Assembly (NCBI GenBank): GCA_900095095.1
Contig: FMBT01000431.1
Location: 1-64,000, forward strand
DNA from: Fragilariopsis cylindrus CCMP1102
Lineage: Eukaryota > Bacillariophyta > Bacillariophyceae > Bacillariales > Bacillariaceae
DNA length: 64,000 nucleotides
Direction of reading: 5' to 3'
How positions within the stretch are numbered: position 1 is the first letter of the stretch; every line of letters begins with the position of its first letter. Both the position numbers and the translations under genes were made by a program. Shown here piece after piece: positions 1 to 10,432 of this stretch. The notes beneath the pieces were generated by a model. That model saw nothing but the letters and a program-made list of their open reading frames with translations. It was not told the origin of the DNA and did not search any database.

Positions 1-843
1 TCGACCAACGTTTGGGATTTGGATTATCTAGGAGGATGCCACAATAAATGCTGAATGTTGACAACACATCGCCACCGTCAAGACACCAAATCCAATAAAG
101 AAACCACCAGGATTCAAAATAGAGGAGGAGAGAACAGTACCCAATCCACCAGCATTTTGTACCGAGTCACCAATGGGTGCAAATATTGCCACAATATACA
201 GTAATATATCCGCAAAGACACTAACACTGGAGGTATATGCTAAGGAGGAAAAATCACGTTGCATGGATAATGGTACACACACAAATAAGGATTGATGATC
301 ATCACTAATTCACGTTCCATAAATCCACCCACTGATTCATCCGCATCATTACTAGTCCTAATATCACCGCAACGTATCCTTGATTATTAAGAATAGGCCA
401 CCATCGCACCGTAGGCCGTATAAACATCGAAATTAAGACAAAATTTTTACCGGCTAGTCCATAGGGCAATTCTAATAAATCATTGTATGTCCAGACACCT
501 TTTCCTTTAATTGAGATGACGAGGTTGCTAAATCCACAATCATTTGTAATGATTTGGTGGTAAAGTATCCAACCACAATTAATAGTACAATACCCGAGAC
601 TAATCCACTTTCTTTTAAGGCATAGGGTATACCAATGATACCCGCACCCACAATGGAATTCACCAGATTCGAACAGGCACCAGATATATTAGATGTCTTT
701 TTTGGTAATAAACTTGGATCGGAGATTGGTTTATAATTACCAGCAGTACCAGTACCATTACCACTAGTACTACCTCCCGTCGTCGTTGTCATTGTCGAGG
801 GGCGTTGTTGTTGTTGTGCCTGATCAATTTCTAATGATTCCAT
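1..843 (-). CDS. AAAP-family amino acid transporter (SLC38-like), 5' part, frame-broken, runs off left edge
   Basis: Starts at the ATG at 843 and reads towards the window start. The N-terminus is polar and Gln/Thr rich. It is followed by the family signature of the first membrane segment (residues about 57-77, core NSIVGAGIIGIPYALKESG). After about residue 120 the similarity continues in other frames: YNDLLELPYGLAGKNF, then an AYGAMVAY/LIIKDT stretch, then GFMERELVM, then from 282 down to 28 PLSMQRDFSSLAYTS and two more membrane segments. These are successive blocks of the SLC38/AVT transporter fold, which moves neutral amino acids with H+ or Na+. About five frame changes in 840 bp are needed to read it through. 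Seen: blocks in the right order. Inferred: either a young pseudogene or a live gene with assembly indels. Family call firm, state uncertain. The remaining membrane segments lie outside the window. Confidence 0.75.
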
Positions 844-1494
844 TTTTTTCTTTAGTACTTCTCTCTCTCTTTCTCTCTTTCTCTCTCTCTAGATCTTCTT
901 ACGTATCGTCGTATTGTTGTACTATAACTTTATCTATAATACCTTATTTTATGTCGTTGTGTTGTATTGTAAGTTGTCGTTGTTGTTGTTGTTCTTTTTA
1001 CTCGAAGAAGCGAAGATTTACGATTAAAACGTATGTAAAGTAACGGATGATAGTAACTGTGTAACGGACATAAAATTAGAAGCTTTTCGCTTTTTTTTAT
1101 TTTTCGCGAACTAACCGCTGGACCCTCTTTTCTGACGATTTTTTTAAGACTAAGCTAGATCCTGACAGCAATCACTTACTAGTACTGTACTTAACGTTAC
1201 TCTATTTAGGAACTGTTCGTCGAGTACAGTAGTAACGTTAAACAAATCACGAATCACAACAAACAATCAAACTACGATACACGATATATCAGAAAACAAG
1301 ATGCCAGAAAGCACAGGACGACGACAATTTGTAACCCATAGAAAAGATGCAGGTTCAAGAGCGATCAAGGATACAACATATATACGCCGCACCTGCCTGT
1401 AGCTACTGTATTACTTACAAGTATTTATCTATTCTCACATCTAGTAGAGATCAAATAATACAATTGCCATTCAATAAATTTGGATCGGAAAAAG
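844..1494. promoter_or_regulatory. Divergent intergenic region between transporter and kinase-like gene
   Basis: The two flanking genes diverge from here, so both promoters should lie in these 650 bases. A CT microsatellite sits at about 861-893, next to the transporter start. No coding frame of interest is seen and no defined core promoter element can be assigned. Confidence 0.4.
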
Positions 1495-2316
1495 ATGGCA
1501 ATGGCAGAGGAATCATCTGAATCCAACTTCTTGTATTCATTTTTGTTCTCGTCATCACAATCACAAGAACAAGAACAAAAATCATTAGTACTAATTAGAG
1601 GTGGTATATTATTTATAATAGTGGTAGTATTTCAATATTTCATTGCACGAGCACCAACAGTACAAAAAGAAACAAAACGACGTTGTCAACATGCAATAAC
1701 CGGTCATGCATTAGTACAAATATCCTATTTGCTACCAAAATCAATATCGATATTATTATTATTCGTTGGTTGTCTAGTCATGTATCTAATGAAAACATAT
1801 TATTTTACTACATTCCTACAAAGTTTTGGTCCATTATTACGACCGAAAGAATTATCAGGAGAAATATTACCGGGTGCATTTTATTTTTTAGTTGGTACAT
1901 TAATCACAATCACCACTATACATGATATACATATTGTACGATATTCTATTGAATGTTTAGCATTAGCTGATCCAATGGCATCCTGGATTGGTTCCTCAAT
2001 ATCATCACCTAAAATAATAGTGACAAAATCATCATCCTCATCAGTATCAGGTTGTATAGCATGTTTTATGACATCCTGGCTCATCGGTTACTGGATGTTA
2101 TTCTTAAACAACAACAATAACAGCGACAATAACGACAATAATAATCACGAAAGTAGTAGTGACAGTAATAGTAGTAGTAGTAGTAAACCATTCACGATGA
2201 CTACTTTATTTATTGGTGCCACTGTCTGCACGATCGCAGAAGGATTACCATTTGGGAATGACAATTTGAATATTCCTGTTATTACAGCATTCGTTGTAGA
2301 ATATTTCGGTAGGTAA
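1495..2316 (+). CDS. Polyprenol/phytol/diacylglycerol-kinase-like membrane protein (CTP-dependent lipid kinase superfamily)
   Basis: A 273-residue protein. The first true ATG in frame is at 1495; the frame is open a few codons upstream but only from a TTG. It has several hydrophobic segments (about residues 36-50, 85-103, 124-142, 185-200). The signature of the dolichol kinase/phytol kinase/yeast DGK1 superfamily is visible: LADPMASWIG in the middle and EGLPFGNDNLNIPVITA near the C-terminus, matching the family's E-x-x-P-x-x-x-x-DN-x-x-xP element. Known members phosphorylate dolichol, phytol or diacylglycerol, usually with CTP, at ER or plastid membranes. An Asn/Asp/Ser run (about residues 202-228) interrupts the fold, as in other diatom proteins. 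No plastid presequence is obvious, so ER is more likely, by inference. The exact substrate cannot be read from the sequence. Confidence 0.7.
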   Translation: MAMAEESSESNFLYSFLFSSSQSQEQEQKSLVLIRGGILFIIVVVFQYFIARAPTVQKETKRRCQHAITGHALVQISYLLPKSISILLLFVGCLVMYLMKTYYFTTFLQSFGPLLRPKELSGEILPGAFYFLVGTLITITTIHDIHIVRYSIECLALADPMASWIGSSISSPKIIVTKSSSSSVSGCIACFMTSWLIGYWMLFLNNNNNSDNNDNNNHESSSDSNSSSSSKPFTMTTLFIGATVCTIAEGLPFGNDNLNIPVITAFVVEYFGR

Positions 2317-3161
2317 CAACACAACAGTAAGTACAGTAGTACAATATAGTAAGATAATTTACACAAAATGAATCGAATCAAATCGAATCGAATCGAATCT
2401 AGCGAAAAGCCATTCTCTATTGAGAACTCTATTGAGAAAACAAAATGATAAAAGTTGTTACTAATAACACAATATATTATAGAGATGTCTTTTAATAAAA
2501 TAGCAACAAACAAAAATACGAAGAGTTCCGAAATTTATTTCTTAGAATTCGGATTTATTCAGTCTACCTCCTCTCAAAGGCCAAGTACCTAGAACCTTGA
2601 TCGTATTATGATCAGTGGTAGAAGTTGGCTGGATTGCAACTTTGTCATGAAATATAACACGATGTATGACTGTCATGAGGTAGCAACAACGTATTCTATG
2701 CAAGCGGGAACACGCACACAATTGTTTTCAAGCGAAGCCTCGATTACCGACATCATCATCTTTCTCTCTGAATGACCCCACATAATTGCAATGGTTGCGA
2801 TGGCGAAGAAGGAAACAGCAATAATCGTATGGTGCTTGGTGGTGGAGGTGGTGGAATTTTTGACATCAAAAATCAAAAACAGATGTTATCGGTAGATTTA
2901 CGATTTTTATTTTGCTATTGATAATATCAATAACAATAACAATAAGAAGAAGTCTAATATAGGCGCAACAACAAAGCAATAGTTACGAAAGTGCGAGTGT
3001 AGACTTTTACTGTGCGAAATTTATAAGGTAAAATAAAAATGAAATGAAACATAACATAACATAACATAACAGTAGGAAATGATCCATGCTTGGATAGCTT
3101 TTGCTGTTCTGAAATAGTTGCGATTACTTTTATTAAATTCAATTAGAATTGATTGATATGA
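2317..3161. other. Intergenic region, convergent genes
   Basis: Convergent 3' ends, so mainly two UTRs. An AATCG pentanucleotide run lies at about 2373-2398 and an AACAT run at about 3048-3070. A 67-codon minus-strand frame at 2673-2876 has one hydrophobic stretch but no recognisable domain; I do not call it a gene. Confidence 0.4.
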
Positions 3162-3985
3162 TCACGCCTTATCACCTCGTATGAAACCACCTTTCCCATC
3201 TGATTTATCAATACGAATTACTTTTACATTAAATAATAATGTACGATCCACACGAGGATTATCTAAGACGAAATTTAAGGCACGTTCTCCACTAAACGTG
3301 GTTGGTTTTGGTCCAATACGGTCATGTTTTCCATCCTCTTTGGTACTGGGATATCCTAAGTCACCATAGGGTACAATCACTTGTCGTATCCCACCCACCT
3401 GCATTGATTTGATGGCCGATTCCATCCCAGTCACAATCGTATGCGATCCAACGACGATCCGTGAATATTCTTGATCCTTATCAAAAGCTCCACCCTGTGG
3501 TCCACCTTTGGCTTCAAATGGTCGACCAAAATATCCAATAGTATAGCCACTCCATTCATAGACCACACGATCACCATCCCGTGGAGTTGTATTACTACTA
3601 CCATCACCTTTTTCACATCACGATAGGACCATCCCTCAGGATCTTTAATAAAATCAGCATATTGTTGTAAAAACTCTTTCTCGTCTGATGCTGCAATAGC
3701 CGGTGGCACCAGTCCTACTAGTGACGACGTCGTCGTCGTCAACAGTGCAGCTGTGATCAATCCGGAGGACGATATCATCATTTCACGTCGACTGATAGAC
3801 TGTTGGTCCTGTTCTTCTCCATCGTTGTTGCTGTTGGTTTTCGACGACAGTGATACTACCTGCTGTGGTGGTTGTTGTTGTTGTTGTTGTTGTGTTTTCG
3901 GCGTTGTCACTACGAAAGCGTCGACAACTAACGTCGTCATCGCCATCGCTACTACTACTACAACTCCATAAATAGAACGTATCAT
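3162..3985 (-). CDS. FKBP-type peptidyl-prolyl isomerase, thylakoid-lumen targeted; one frameshift
   Basis: About 274 residues if read through one shift near 3600. The N-terminus is a signal peptide ending at a Phe motif (VVDAF, about residue 24), the ASAFAP-type plastid signal of diatoms. A twin-Arg segment follows (SRREMM, then a hydrophobic stretch ending in AIAA near residue 100), typical of Tat import into the thylakoid lumen. The mature part is an FKBP domain (VVYEWSGYT, GGAFD, VVGSHTIVTGMESAI, GGIRQVIVPYGDLGYP), a cis-trans proline isomerase fold. Plant lumenal FKBPs help assemble photosynthetic complexes. The frame changes inside an A5 run at about 3611-3615 just before GDGSSNTTPRDGD; six A residues would give one continuous protein, so a sequencing indel is the simplest explanation. 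Confidence 0.85.
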
Positions 3986-4541
3986 AATGCTGATGATCTG
4001 AAATTAGATTAGAATGTCTGATGGTACGGTTAGATGCGGTATTTTCGGTGTCAGAGAGATATGAATGCCAACAATGAGTGAAATAAGGATCAATTGCGTT
4101 TTCTTTTGCTTTTTCTTTGTAAATATAATTTGCAGTCAGAAATGCCAGTTTACTCCACCATTTTTTTACCACGAGTACGTATGCAAACATTTTAGGACTA
4201 AGCTAGTATTATATTAGAACGGTCCAGTCAGCCTGTGACAACGTGAATCACTTCCCCCTTTCAATCATCAACTAAGCAGCCCCTCCCCAAACTACCATGC
4301 TCGCATCGCACGCACAGCCATCAAATCAAGAAATACACACATCGTATTAGCGACGAACATCAAATTCATCATCGACAAACCCATCAAGAACAACAAGAAG
4401 AAGCAGGAGTTACAACGACAAACAGAAACTTTCGATCCCTTTCCCTTCCTTGTTGTTACTACTCATAGCATCGTCTTCAGTCATCAGACAACATAAAAAA
4501 AGCTGACACAAACAATTCGTGTACAAAATCAAAATATATCA
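3986..4541. promoter_or_regulatory. Divergent intergenic region (FKBP / RimP-like)
   Basis: Start-to-start spacing of 556 bases between two divergent plastid-protein genes, so shared regulation is possible but not shown. No gene is seen; a minus-strand frame at 3783-4190 is partly a shadow of the FKBP 5' end. Confidence 0.35.
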
Positions 4542-6336
4542 ATGATGTCCTATTATTCTCTTTACCTTGTGGTAGTTTTATTGTTCGTTATCGAACGCAG
4601 TGGAGTGACAATAGTAGTTGATTGCTTCTCATCACAACAACAACACTATAAAAGTAAAACTACAACTACAACATCAGTTACTACGTTGTTTTCAACGTCG
4701 GCTGCTCGTAGTCCGTCGAAAGTATTTGATCCAGCGGGTGATACTGCGAGCAATGAACCAGAAGATTTCCAACCAGTGAATATAGAAGATATACCCGAAA
4801 ATCAGTATAATGAAAGTGCGATACCGATTGCAAATCAGCCCTGGAGGAGAGGTGAAACAGTTGGTTGTGAGGATCCAATTGATTCTATATGGAGAAAGGA
4901 AGCAGAAAAGATGATCCAATTGGGTGTGGAAATTGTAGGTGGTCAATACATCGACACTACCTGGTATTTAACCTCGGTAGTGGTGACGATTGGGATGAAT
5001 TTTCAAGAAATTTTGGGATGACACGTGATCTGTTACGTGACAATGGACCAGAAATACACGTCGATACGACCGCAGCACCCATCTATTATGATCCCGATGA
5101 TCCGAAGCCGGAGGATATTGATTACGAAGAGGATCAGAATGTTCCAATTTATGAACGTGATTATGAAGGAGAATATAGTATTGCAAATAAAACATACGCC
5201 AAAGCAGATACCGAGGAAGGTGAAACTGATTTAGATTTAGGATTAGATTCCGAAGGTAAGATTATACATAATTCATATCTTTATTTATAAAATAAAGGCG
5301 ATGTTTACTACATGTTGTTGTGACAGATCAAAACAAAAACACAAAGCACACATGACATGTCGATATATAGGCAGAAGAAGGAATTGTTGACACGTTGGTT
5401 GTGTAGTGGGTTGCTTTTATTTATCTCAAGCGTATTCTATTGATTGCACAGGAATTCAATTTTTTATTGAATTACTTTTATTTTTGATTTCTAACGTTTC
5501 TACTTTTTTGTTTTTATTGAACCTACTATTTTTCATCGTTGACTGCTTATATAGACGACGTTCCACTTTATGTCGATAGGGAATTCCGTGAAGATCTAGC
5601 CCTCCGAGCAAGCGAATTACGCGACCTTAGAAATACGAAACAGGATGAAGCGGTGGATTGGGATGATATGTTTTGGTTTGATAAGACTGGACCGACACAT
5701 AAAAAGTATTACGGTGAAAAGATTAACACCGCGGCACTTTCAACTATAGCGGGATCGGTCCTGGATGCATTAAAGGAACGTGAGAAAGAATTACAAGTTT
5801 TGTCACGCCATGAGGTTGTGTTAGCATCTCCAAGCAACCCTATGAGTTTGGATACACAAAAGAAGTTGGATGCTGCAATTGGTAAGCGTGTTGCGGTCCG
5901 GACTCATGATCCATGGGAATCTAACCGGTCCCTGTATGGTATTTTAGTCGATCGTAACTCTTTAGATGTTTATATCAATCAGAAAGGTAGAATGGTAACC
6001 ATTCCGAACAACTTTGTAGCGGGCGTTGAACTGATGGAAACTGATCATTTAGAAGATGAAAAAGACAATGATGATGACGACGAGGAAGAAGAATTAACCG
6101 AAGAGGAAGCCCAGGGCGAGCTAATGAAACAGCGCTTGGCCGATTTCGAGGCAGAATTAAAAGCGGTAGAAGATGAAGAATTCGATGAAGAGGACTTACT
6201 AGAAAATCGAAATAAAGGTGAAGATGACGATGATGACGACGATGATGAGGACTACGATGAAGACGAGGATGAAGATGATGAATACGATGAAGATGTAGAT
6301 GGCGAGGAAGATAATGATGCTATCGATGAAGAGTAA
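4542..6336 (+). CDS. RimP/DUF150-like ribosome maturation protein, predicted organellar; two exons, one frameshift
   Basis: Exons 4542-5255 and 5555-6336. The intron has GTAAG at 5256 and AG at 5553-5554, is 299 nt, and splits a GAC codon. About 498 residues. The signal-like N-terminus reaches DCFSSQQ near residue 30, consistent with an ASAFAP-type plastid signal. The middle carries a RimP-like N-domain ([15 protein letters not shown], then [13 protein letters not shown]). Exon 2 holds the C-domain: [58 protein letters not shown]. Bacterial RimP matures the 30S subunit, so a chloroplast ribosome role is inferred. The tail (about 410-498) is almost all Asp/Glu. The frame slips at the T run near 4967; one more T would give [14 protein letters not shown] and restore the frame. 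RimP assignment is by motif style, moderately sure. Confidence 0.65.
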
Positions 6337-6829
6337 GACTCATGATATAAAAACAAGATTTAACAGAAAAAAAGATCATGGGTTATTTTACGTTTTTCTC
6401 TTCCTTCTATATATTTATTGACCCTAACCCTTAACACAGTATTGATGTTGAGCCATATAGTATTCCCCTTTGAAAGTGGTAGATGCTTTTCAGGCATTCA
6501 CTCTCCACTTCTGAATACACCCTACCCCGACTCCTGAAGCGCCGTCAACGACCCAAGTAGCAATGTGCTGTCTACAAATTTAAAAAATATGTTCATATCT
6601 TTAGTCTCATCCACTAGACAATGTTTACTACACAGTGGTCGCTAGCTCCGTAGTTTCGAATAAGGTTACGATTATTATGTTCTATTTTATTTAGTGTGAC
6701 TATATCTATTTATATTATGCGGTGATGATCTAGCTTACTTCAATCTTGAATTTATTGATATAATAGCTAGCTCCAAGAAATATGTTGACCACACATACAT
6801 TCTTGTTATGAAACTATATTCCATCAGTT
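6337..6829. other. Convergent intergenic region, nothing recognised
   Basis: Between two convergent 3' ends. AT-rich, with stop codons in all frames. No repeat or RNA gene recognised. Confidence 0.4.
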
Positions 6830-8491
6830 CTAGGCGTCCCAGGCGCACTCGCAGGCGTATCCCTCAGAATACAAATTTCGAAAGTAATCACAAGCATCCG
6901 CCAATTCTTCATCAGCTTCCGTGTGATTAAAAAGTACAACCCCTAGTAAGCTCCCTCCTGCAGCAAGACCTATAATTCCGATGATTAACCAAATAGCTCG
7001 AAAGCATTTGCTTGCAATGGCATAGGAGAAGAAGACCATACCTACTAAAAATCCAGTGATAAGCCCACCCAAATGACCCGACCAGTCTATATACGTGAAA
7101 AAAGTTAGGAGGAATACAATGGTTGCACTCAATACGACGCCCCCCAATCGTTCAAACATTCCATTTGCTTGTTTTCTGTAGTCTTTGTCGAGTGTAAAGA
7201 TAGACCACGTAATAGCTTGTGCTATTTTTGTTCCAAATATACCCATCAGGGCTCCGGAACTGCATACACTGATCTCGTTCGGGTCAATGGTGGATGCCGC
7301 CAGGCAGCTACCAAAACCACTTATCAGATATATACATATTAATGGAAGAAATCCCCATTCTCGTTCTAGGTAGGAACAAGTTTGAAGCTGGAAAAACACA
7401 TTTACCAGTAAATGAAGGAAGCCAACATGTAAGAAGATAGGTGTGATGAATCGGTAGTATTGTCCATCTTCTACTAATAGATATGTGTTCTTCCCTCCCC
7501 ACTCAGAAAATGCATCGGGATATGGACCTATCATAGGATTAACTGAAAATGATGCCACTCCGCACATCAATATTTGAGTGATCAGAACACCAAATTGGGC
7601 AGCCGATAATAAAATGCAAGTCCATGCCACTTGTTGCCTGACTGGGTTATTATAACTTTCCAAAGATTCACCATCACTCATACTTCGACCTTTTCTACCA
7701 TTGTAATCCAAAGTATTCTTAGTTTGGGCAGTTCCAACGGTATAATCAACAGTATAATCGTCAACGGTATAATCATCAACGGTATAATCATCAAATGTAT
7801 CGTTAGCATTACTAGATGCATCGGTGCCTGTTCCCGAAATGGCTCCAAAAGCATCACTTGCGTTACTATCATCCATCGAAGAAAGGGCAGTTGAGATTTT
7901 TTGTAATGACCTCACCGGAAGTTCCGACCCAGTAGTTTCGATTTCAACCAATTCTTGGTATCTATCCCTTAGTGCCACACTGTCAATAGATTGATTCTCT
8001 GTCAGTCTCGGAGGTAGATACGCAGGAGGGGTTTCTCCTTCTTCTGTACAATTTTTATTTCCATGTGAGTTCCTCCTCCTTTCGTCTGACAATAGTAGTG
8101 GTTCCTTTTTACAAACAATCTTCCTCGAGTGTATTGATGTAGAACGCGATTCTTCCTGTTGTGAGCTAAATCTTTTTGAGTTGGATATCATCATCCTCGA
8201 GTGGATTGATGAAGTACGCGATTCTTCCGGTCGTGGGCGTGATCTTCCTTGTGGGCTTAATCTTGAGCTATGTCTATCATTATTGGAACTATTTGATTCG
8301 GATCGTCTCTCTGGAGTTCTACTATCCCGACTGTGTTGTCGCACGCTTGCTGGTTCTATTCTATCACCATAATATGTTTCAATCTTCACTCTTGTTGGAC
8401 TGATAAACGATTTTCTTTTATTCCTTGTTATTTGAAAATCATCTCTGGGAATGTATCCCGTCACGTCCTCCGTAAATCTTTGATCTGCCAT
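6830..8491 (-). CDS. Rhomboid-family intramembrane serine protease
   Basis: 553 residues, uninterrupted. Residues 1-280 are polar and disordered (Arg/Ser rich) and end in a DDYTV tandem repeat. The rhomboid domain runs from about 285 to 515 with seven hydrophobic segments. Landmarks: the first-loop region GGKNTYLLVEDGQYYRFITP, HVGFLHLLVN with the conserved His and Asn of TM2, catalytic Ser412 in VCSSGALMG, and catalytic His473 in SGHLGGLITG. Rhomboids cut transmembrane segments of other membrane proteins. The first Gly of the usual GxSG motif is Cys here, yet Ser and His are present, so activity is plausible. After the membrane domain a short Cys-bearing tail (DACDYFRNLYSEGYACECAW) follows, as in many plant and protist secretory-pathway rhomboids. 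Substrate unknown. Confidence 0.9.
   Translation of the reverse strand: MADQRFTEDVTGYIPRDDFQITRNKRKSFISPTRVKIETYYGDRIEPASVRQHSRDSRTPERRSESNSSNNDRHSSRLSPQGRSRPRPEESRTSSIHSRMMISNSKRFSSQQEESRSTSIHSRKIVCKKEPLLLSDERRRNSHGNKNCTEEGETPPAYLPPRLTENQSIDSVALRDRYQELVEIETTGSELPVRSLQKISTALSSMDDSNASDAFGAISGTGTDASSNANDTFDDYTVDDYTVDDYTVDYTVGTAQTKNTLDYNGRKGRSMSDGESLESYNNPVRQQVAWTCILLSAAQFGVLITQILMCGVASFSVNPMIGPYPDAFSEWGGKNTYLLVEDGQYYRFITPIFLHVGFLHLLVNVFFQLQTCSYLEREWGFLPLICIYLISGFGSCLAASTIDPNEISVCSSGALMGIFGTKIAQAITWSIFTLDKDYRKQANGMFERLGGVVLSATIVFLLTFFTYIDWSGHLGGLITGFLVGMVFFSYAIASKCFRAIWLIIGIIGLAAGGSLLGVVLFNHTEADEELADACDYFRNLYSEGYACECAWDA
7737..7793 (-). repeat. 15-bp coding tandem repeat (DDYTV) in the rhomboid gene
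   Basis: Three to four near-identical 15-bp units encode consecutive DDYTV pentapeptides just before the membrane domain. The period is a multiple of three, so copy number can change without breaking the frame. Confidence 0.7.
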
Positions 8492-9528
8492 TCTAAAATC
8501 TCCTTGGTACAGTATTCATAAATATGATAGTATTGCACAGGAAAACAATCACTTCGATCCAGTAGAGATAACAGTATTGTGTGTACAATTGTAGGGTCTC
8601 TTAAGACTTATAATAGCTATCTGAATTTGAAGTGCTGGAGGGAACACTACAGTTATTTTTTTATTGCGGTAAATTAGTAGAGTTAAACAACAATAAAATT
8701 TGCGGTGTAACGCCCATCTCATTCTTTGTTGGGTACATAGCTTTTGCGTAATAGAGCGATGGAGAAAAATAAAATTATTGGAAAATCGTCAAAGAAAGAC
8801 ACGCTCCACACCATCGCAAAATAAAAACATTTAAGCCTGAACATAATCGCGCGGGTCGAAAAATCATCATTATCAAGAATGCCGCTGTGTGACCAGTTTG
8901 TCCAAAGTACGAGCATACTTCTTGTATGTACAAATAGATTTTGGGGGTAGAATCGTGTTTCGTAGGGGGAAGGGTGTTCATACGAAATACGGCACATGTC
9001 TCCCCCGTAAAAGCTTCCATAGCGACTTCCACTTCTATTTATTTTTTCGTCGTAAAAGCTCATTTATTTATTTTTAGAAGGAAGACTTCATCTCATTGAC
9101 CCCATCATCAGCGACTTTCACAGAATTTCGCACTGCCATGATTTTTGCATGCCTCACAAGAGAACTACTGCCTATCATGGGATGAACTTTGATTGGCGAA
9201 CTACTAAAATGCACGTATAGCGTAATGCCATCAACCCTGAGTCAAAACACAAGAAACCATCATCGGAATATAGTACAGTACACAAGAACGATCCATTTCA
9301 TTTGTTTCCATCTAATCTGTTATATTGATTATACAGTACACAAACGCAGCTTCGTATCTTCCTCGTCATTTGCTTCCATCATCTAAATAAGATAGATATT
9401 CACTCTTCTCTACAATACTATCGTAAAACAATCTTAAAAACACTACTGCTGCAATCAATAAGCAGACATCATTTATCGAAACAGGAAGAAAAACTCAATC
9501 TATTATATACGAATAACTGCTATTAATT
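8492..9528. promoter_or_regulatory. Divergent intergenic region
   Basis: 1,037 bases between two divergent genes. Two overlapping minus-strand frames (8719-9063, 8775-9032) lie over the same bases, lack any recognisable domain and are likely chance. No repeat family recognised. Confidence 0.35.
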
Positions 9529-10161
9529 ATGATCATCACTAGTCCTACACCCTTATCGTCATCACCATCATCCTATTCCTCATTGTTGTTGAAGACGAGG
9601 AAGTCGACGAAGATACAGAATGTAAAATCATCATCGTCAGGATTATCGACATCGTCATCATCAGTAGTAGTAGTATCGCACAAAAACAAAGTCCGTTTCA
9701 ATTCCAACTGTTATAGTAAAAGAATAATATCACGATATGATTATACTATTGATGAAATTGAAAATTGTTGGTACACCAAATATGAACTTGATCAGATATG
9801 GTCCAATTGTACGGAAGGTATCCATAAACATCATCAACAACAACAAGATCAACATCAACGAGATATTGTTGATAATGATTTTTGTGTACGAGGATTAGAA
9901 TGTACAACATTTAAAAGACAGAATCGTCAAAAAGCTGCAAATGCTGTGTTTATGGAACAACAACAGTATAATAATAATAGACTGCTACTCGGTAGTGATG
10001 GTTGCACAAGTAGTAGTAGCAGTAGCAGTCCTGTTGAAGAAAGTATTGCTACTAAATATAAAAAAATATCCTACAAATGTCAATTATTAGCAATTGCTAT
10101 CGCATTACGTGATCAACGAAATGCAGCGTATATACAATATGATCGTGCGTACGGTATATAA
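9529..10161 (+). CDS. Conserved diatom protein of unknown function (RGLE-type family)
   Basis: 210 residues starting at the ATG after a TTAATT context. The N-terminal 50 residues are Ser-rich. Then comes a pattern I recognise as a large diatom family: KVRFN, YTIDEIENCWYTKYELDQIW, RGLECTTFKRQNRQKAANAV, EQQQYNN, and IATKYKKISYKCQLLAIAIALRDQRNAAYI. The function of the family is not known to me. The WYT/RGLE/EQ spacing suggests an all-helical fold. No signal peptide or membrane segment is seen, so it is probably nuclear or cytosolic (inference). The Gln/His and Ser runs are low-complexity insertions between conserved blocks. Confidence 0.75.
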   Translation: MIITSPTPLSSSPSSYSSLLLKTRKSTKIQNVKSSSSGLSTSSSSVVVVSHKNKVRFNSNCYSKRIISRYDYTIDEIENCWYTKYELDQIWSNCTEGIHKHHQQQQDQHQRDIVDNDFCVRGLECTTFKRQNRQKAANAVFMEQQQYNNNRLLLGSDGCTSSSSSSSPVEESIATKYKKISYKCQLLAIAIALRDQRNAAYIQYDRAYGI

Positions 10162-10432
10162 TGCAGCAGAAGATATTGCTGTACAATACGAATATGTGAA
10201 TGATACTTACTGCTTATGAGTAACGACACGACACGACGAGTAACTTGTGTCTCTAGCTATGCAATAGCAATAATAATAATAATAATAACAATGTCAATAC
10301 TACTAGTAGTAGGTAGGTCTTAGAAGTAGGTCTTAGAAGACATTATTTGAGATATCGAACAACACTATCTACTATACTCTTCCTATTTAGCTAATAGCTT
10401 CTAACTTAGTTTAGTCTGCTCTAGAAACTTGG
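10162..10432. other. Short convergent spacer
   Basis: 271 bases between two 3' ends, with an AAT microsatellite at about 10268-10289. Nothing else seen. Confidence 0.4.

Noticed and set aside
1480-1494. Upstream TTG start for the kinase-like gene (also seen for SLC10A7-like, LRR and DUF218 genes)
   Set aside because: Nuclear genes of diatoms start at ATG; a good ATG follows closely in each case.
2673-2876. 67-codon minus-strand frame with a hydrophobic stretch
   Set aside because: No recognisable motif, lies in a convergent 3' region and is within chance length for this base composition.
8719-9063. Two overlapping minus-strand frames in the 8.5-9.5 kb spacer
   Set aside because: They use the same bases in different frames, have no domain and no conserved-looking block.
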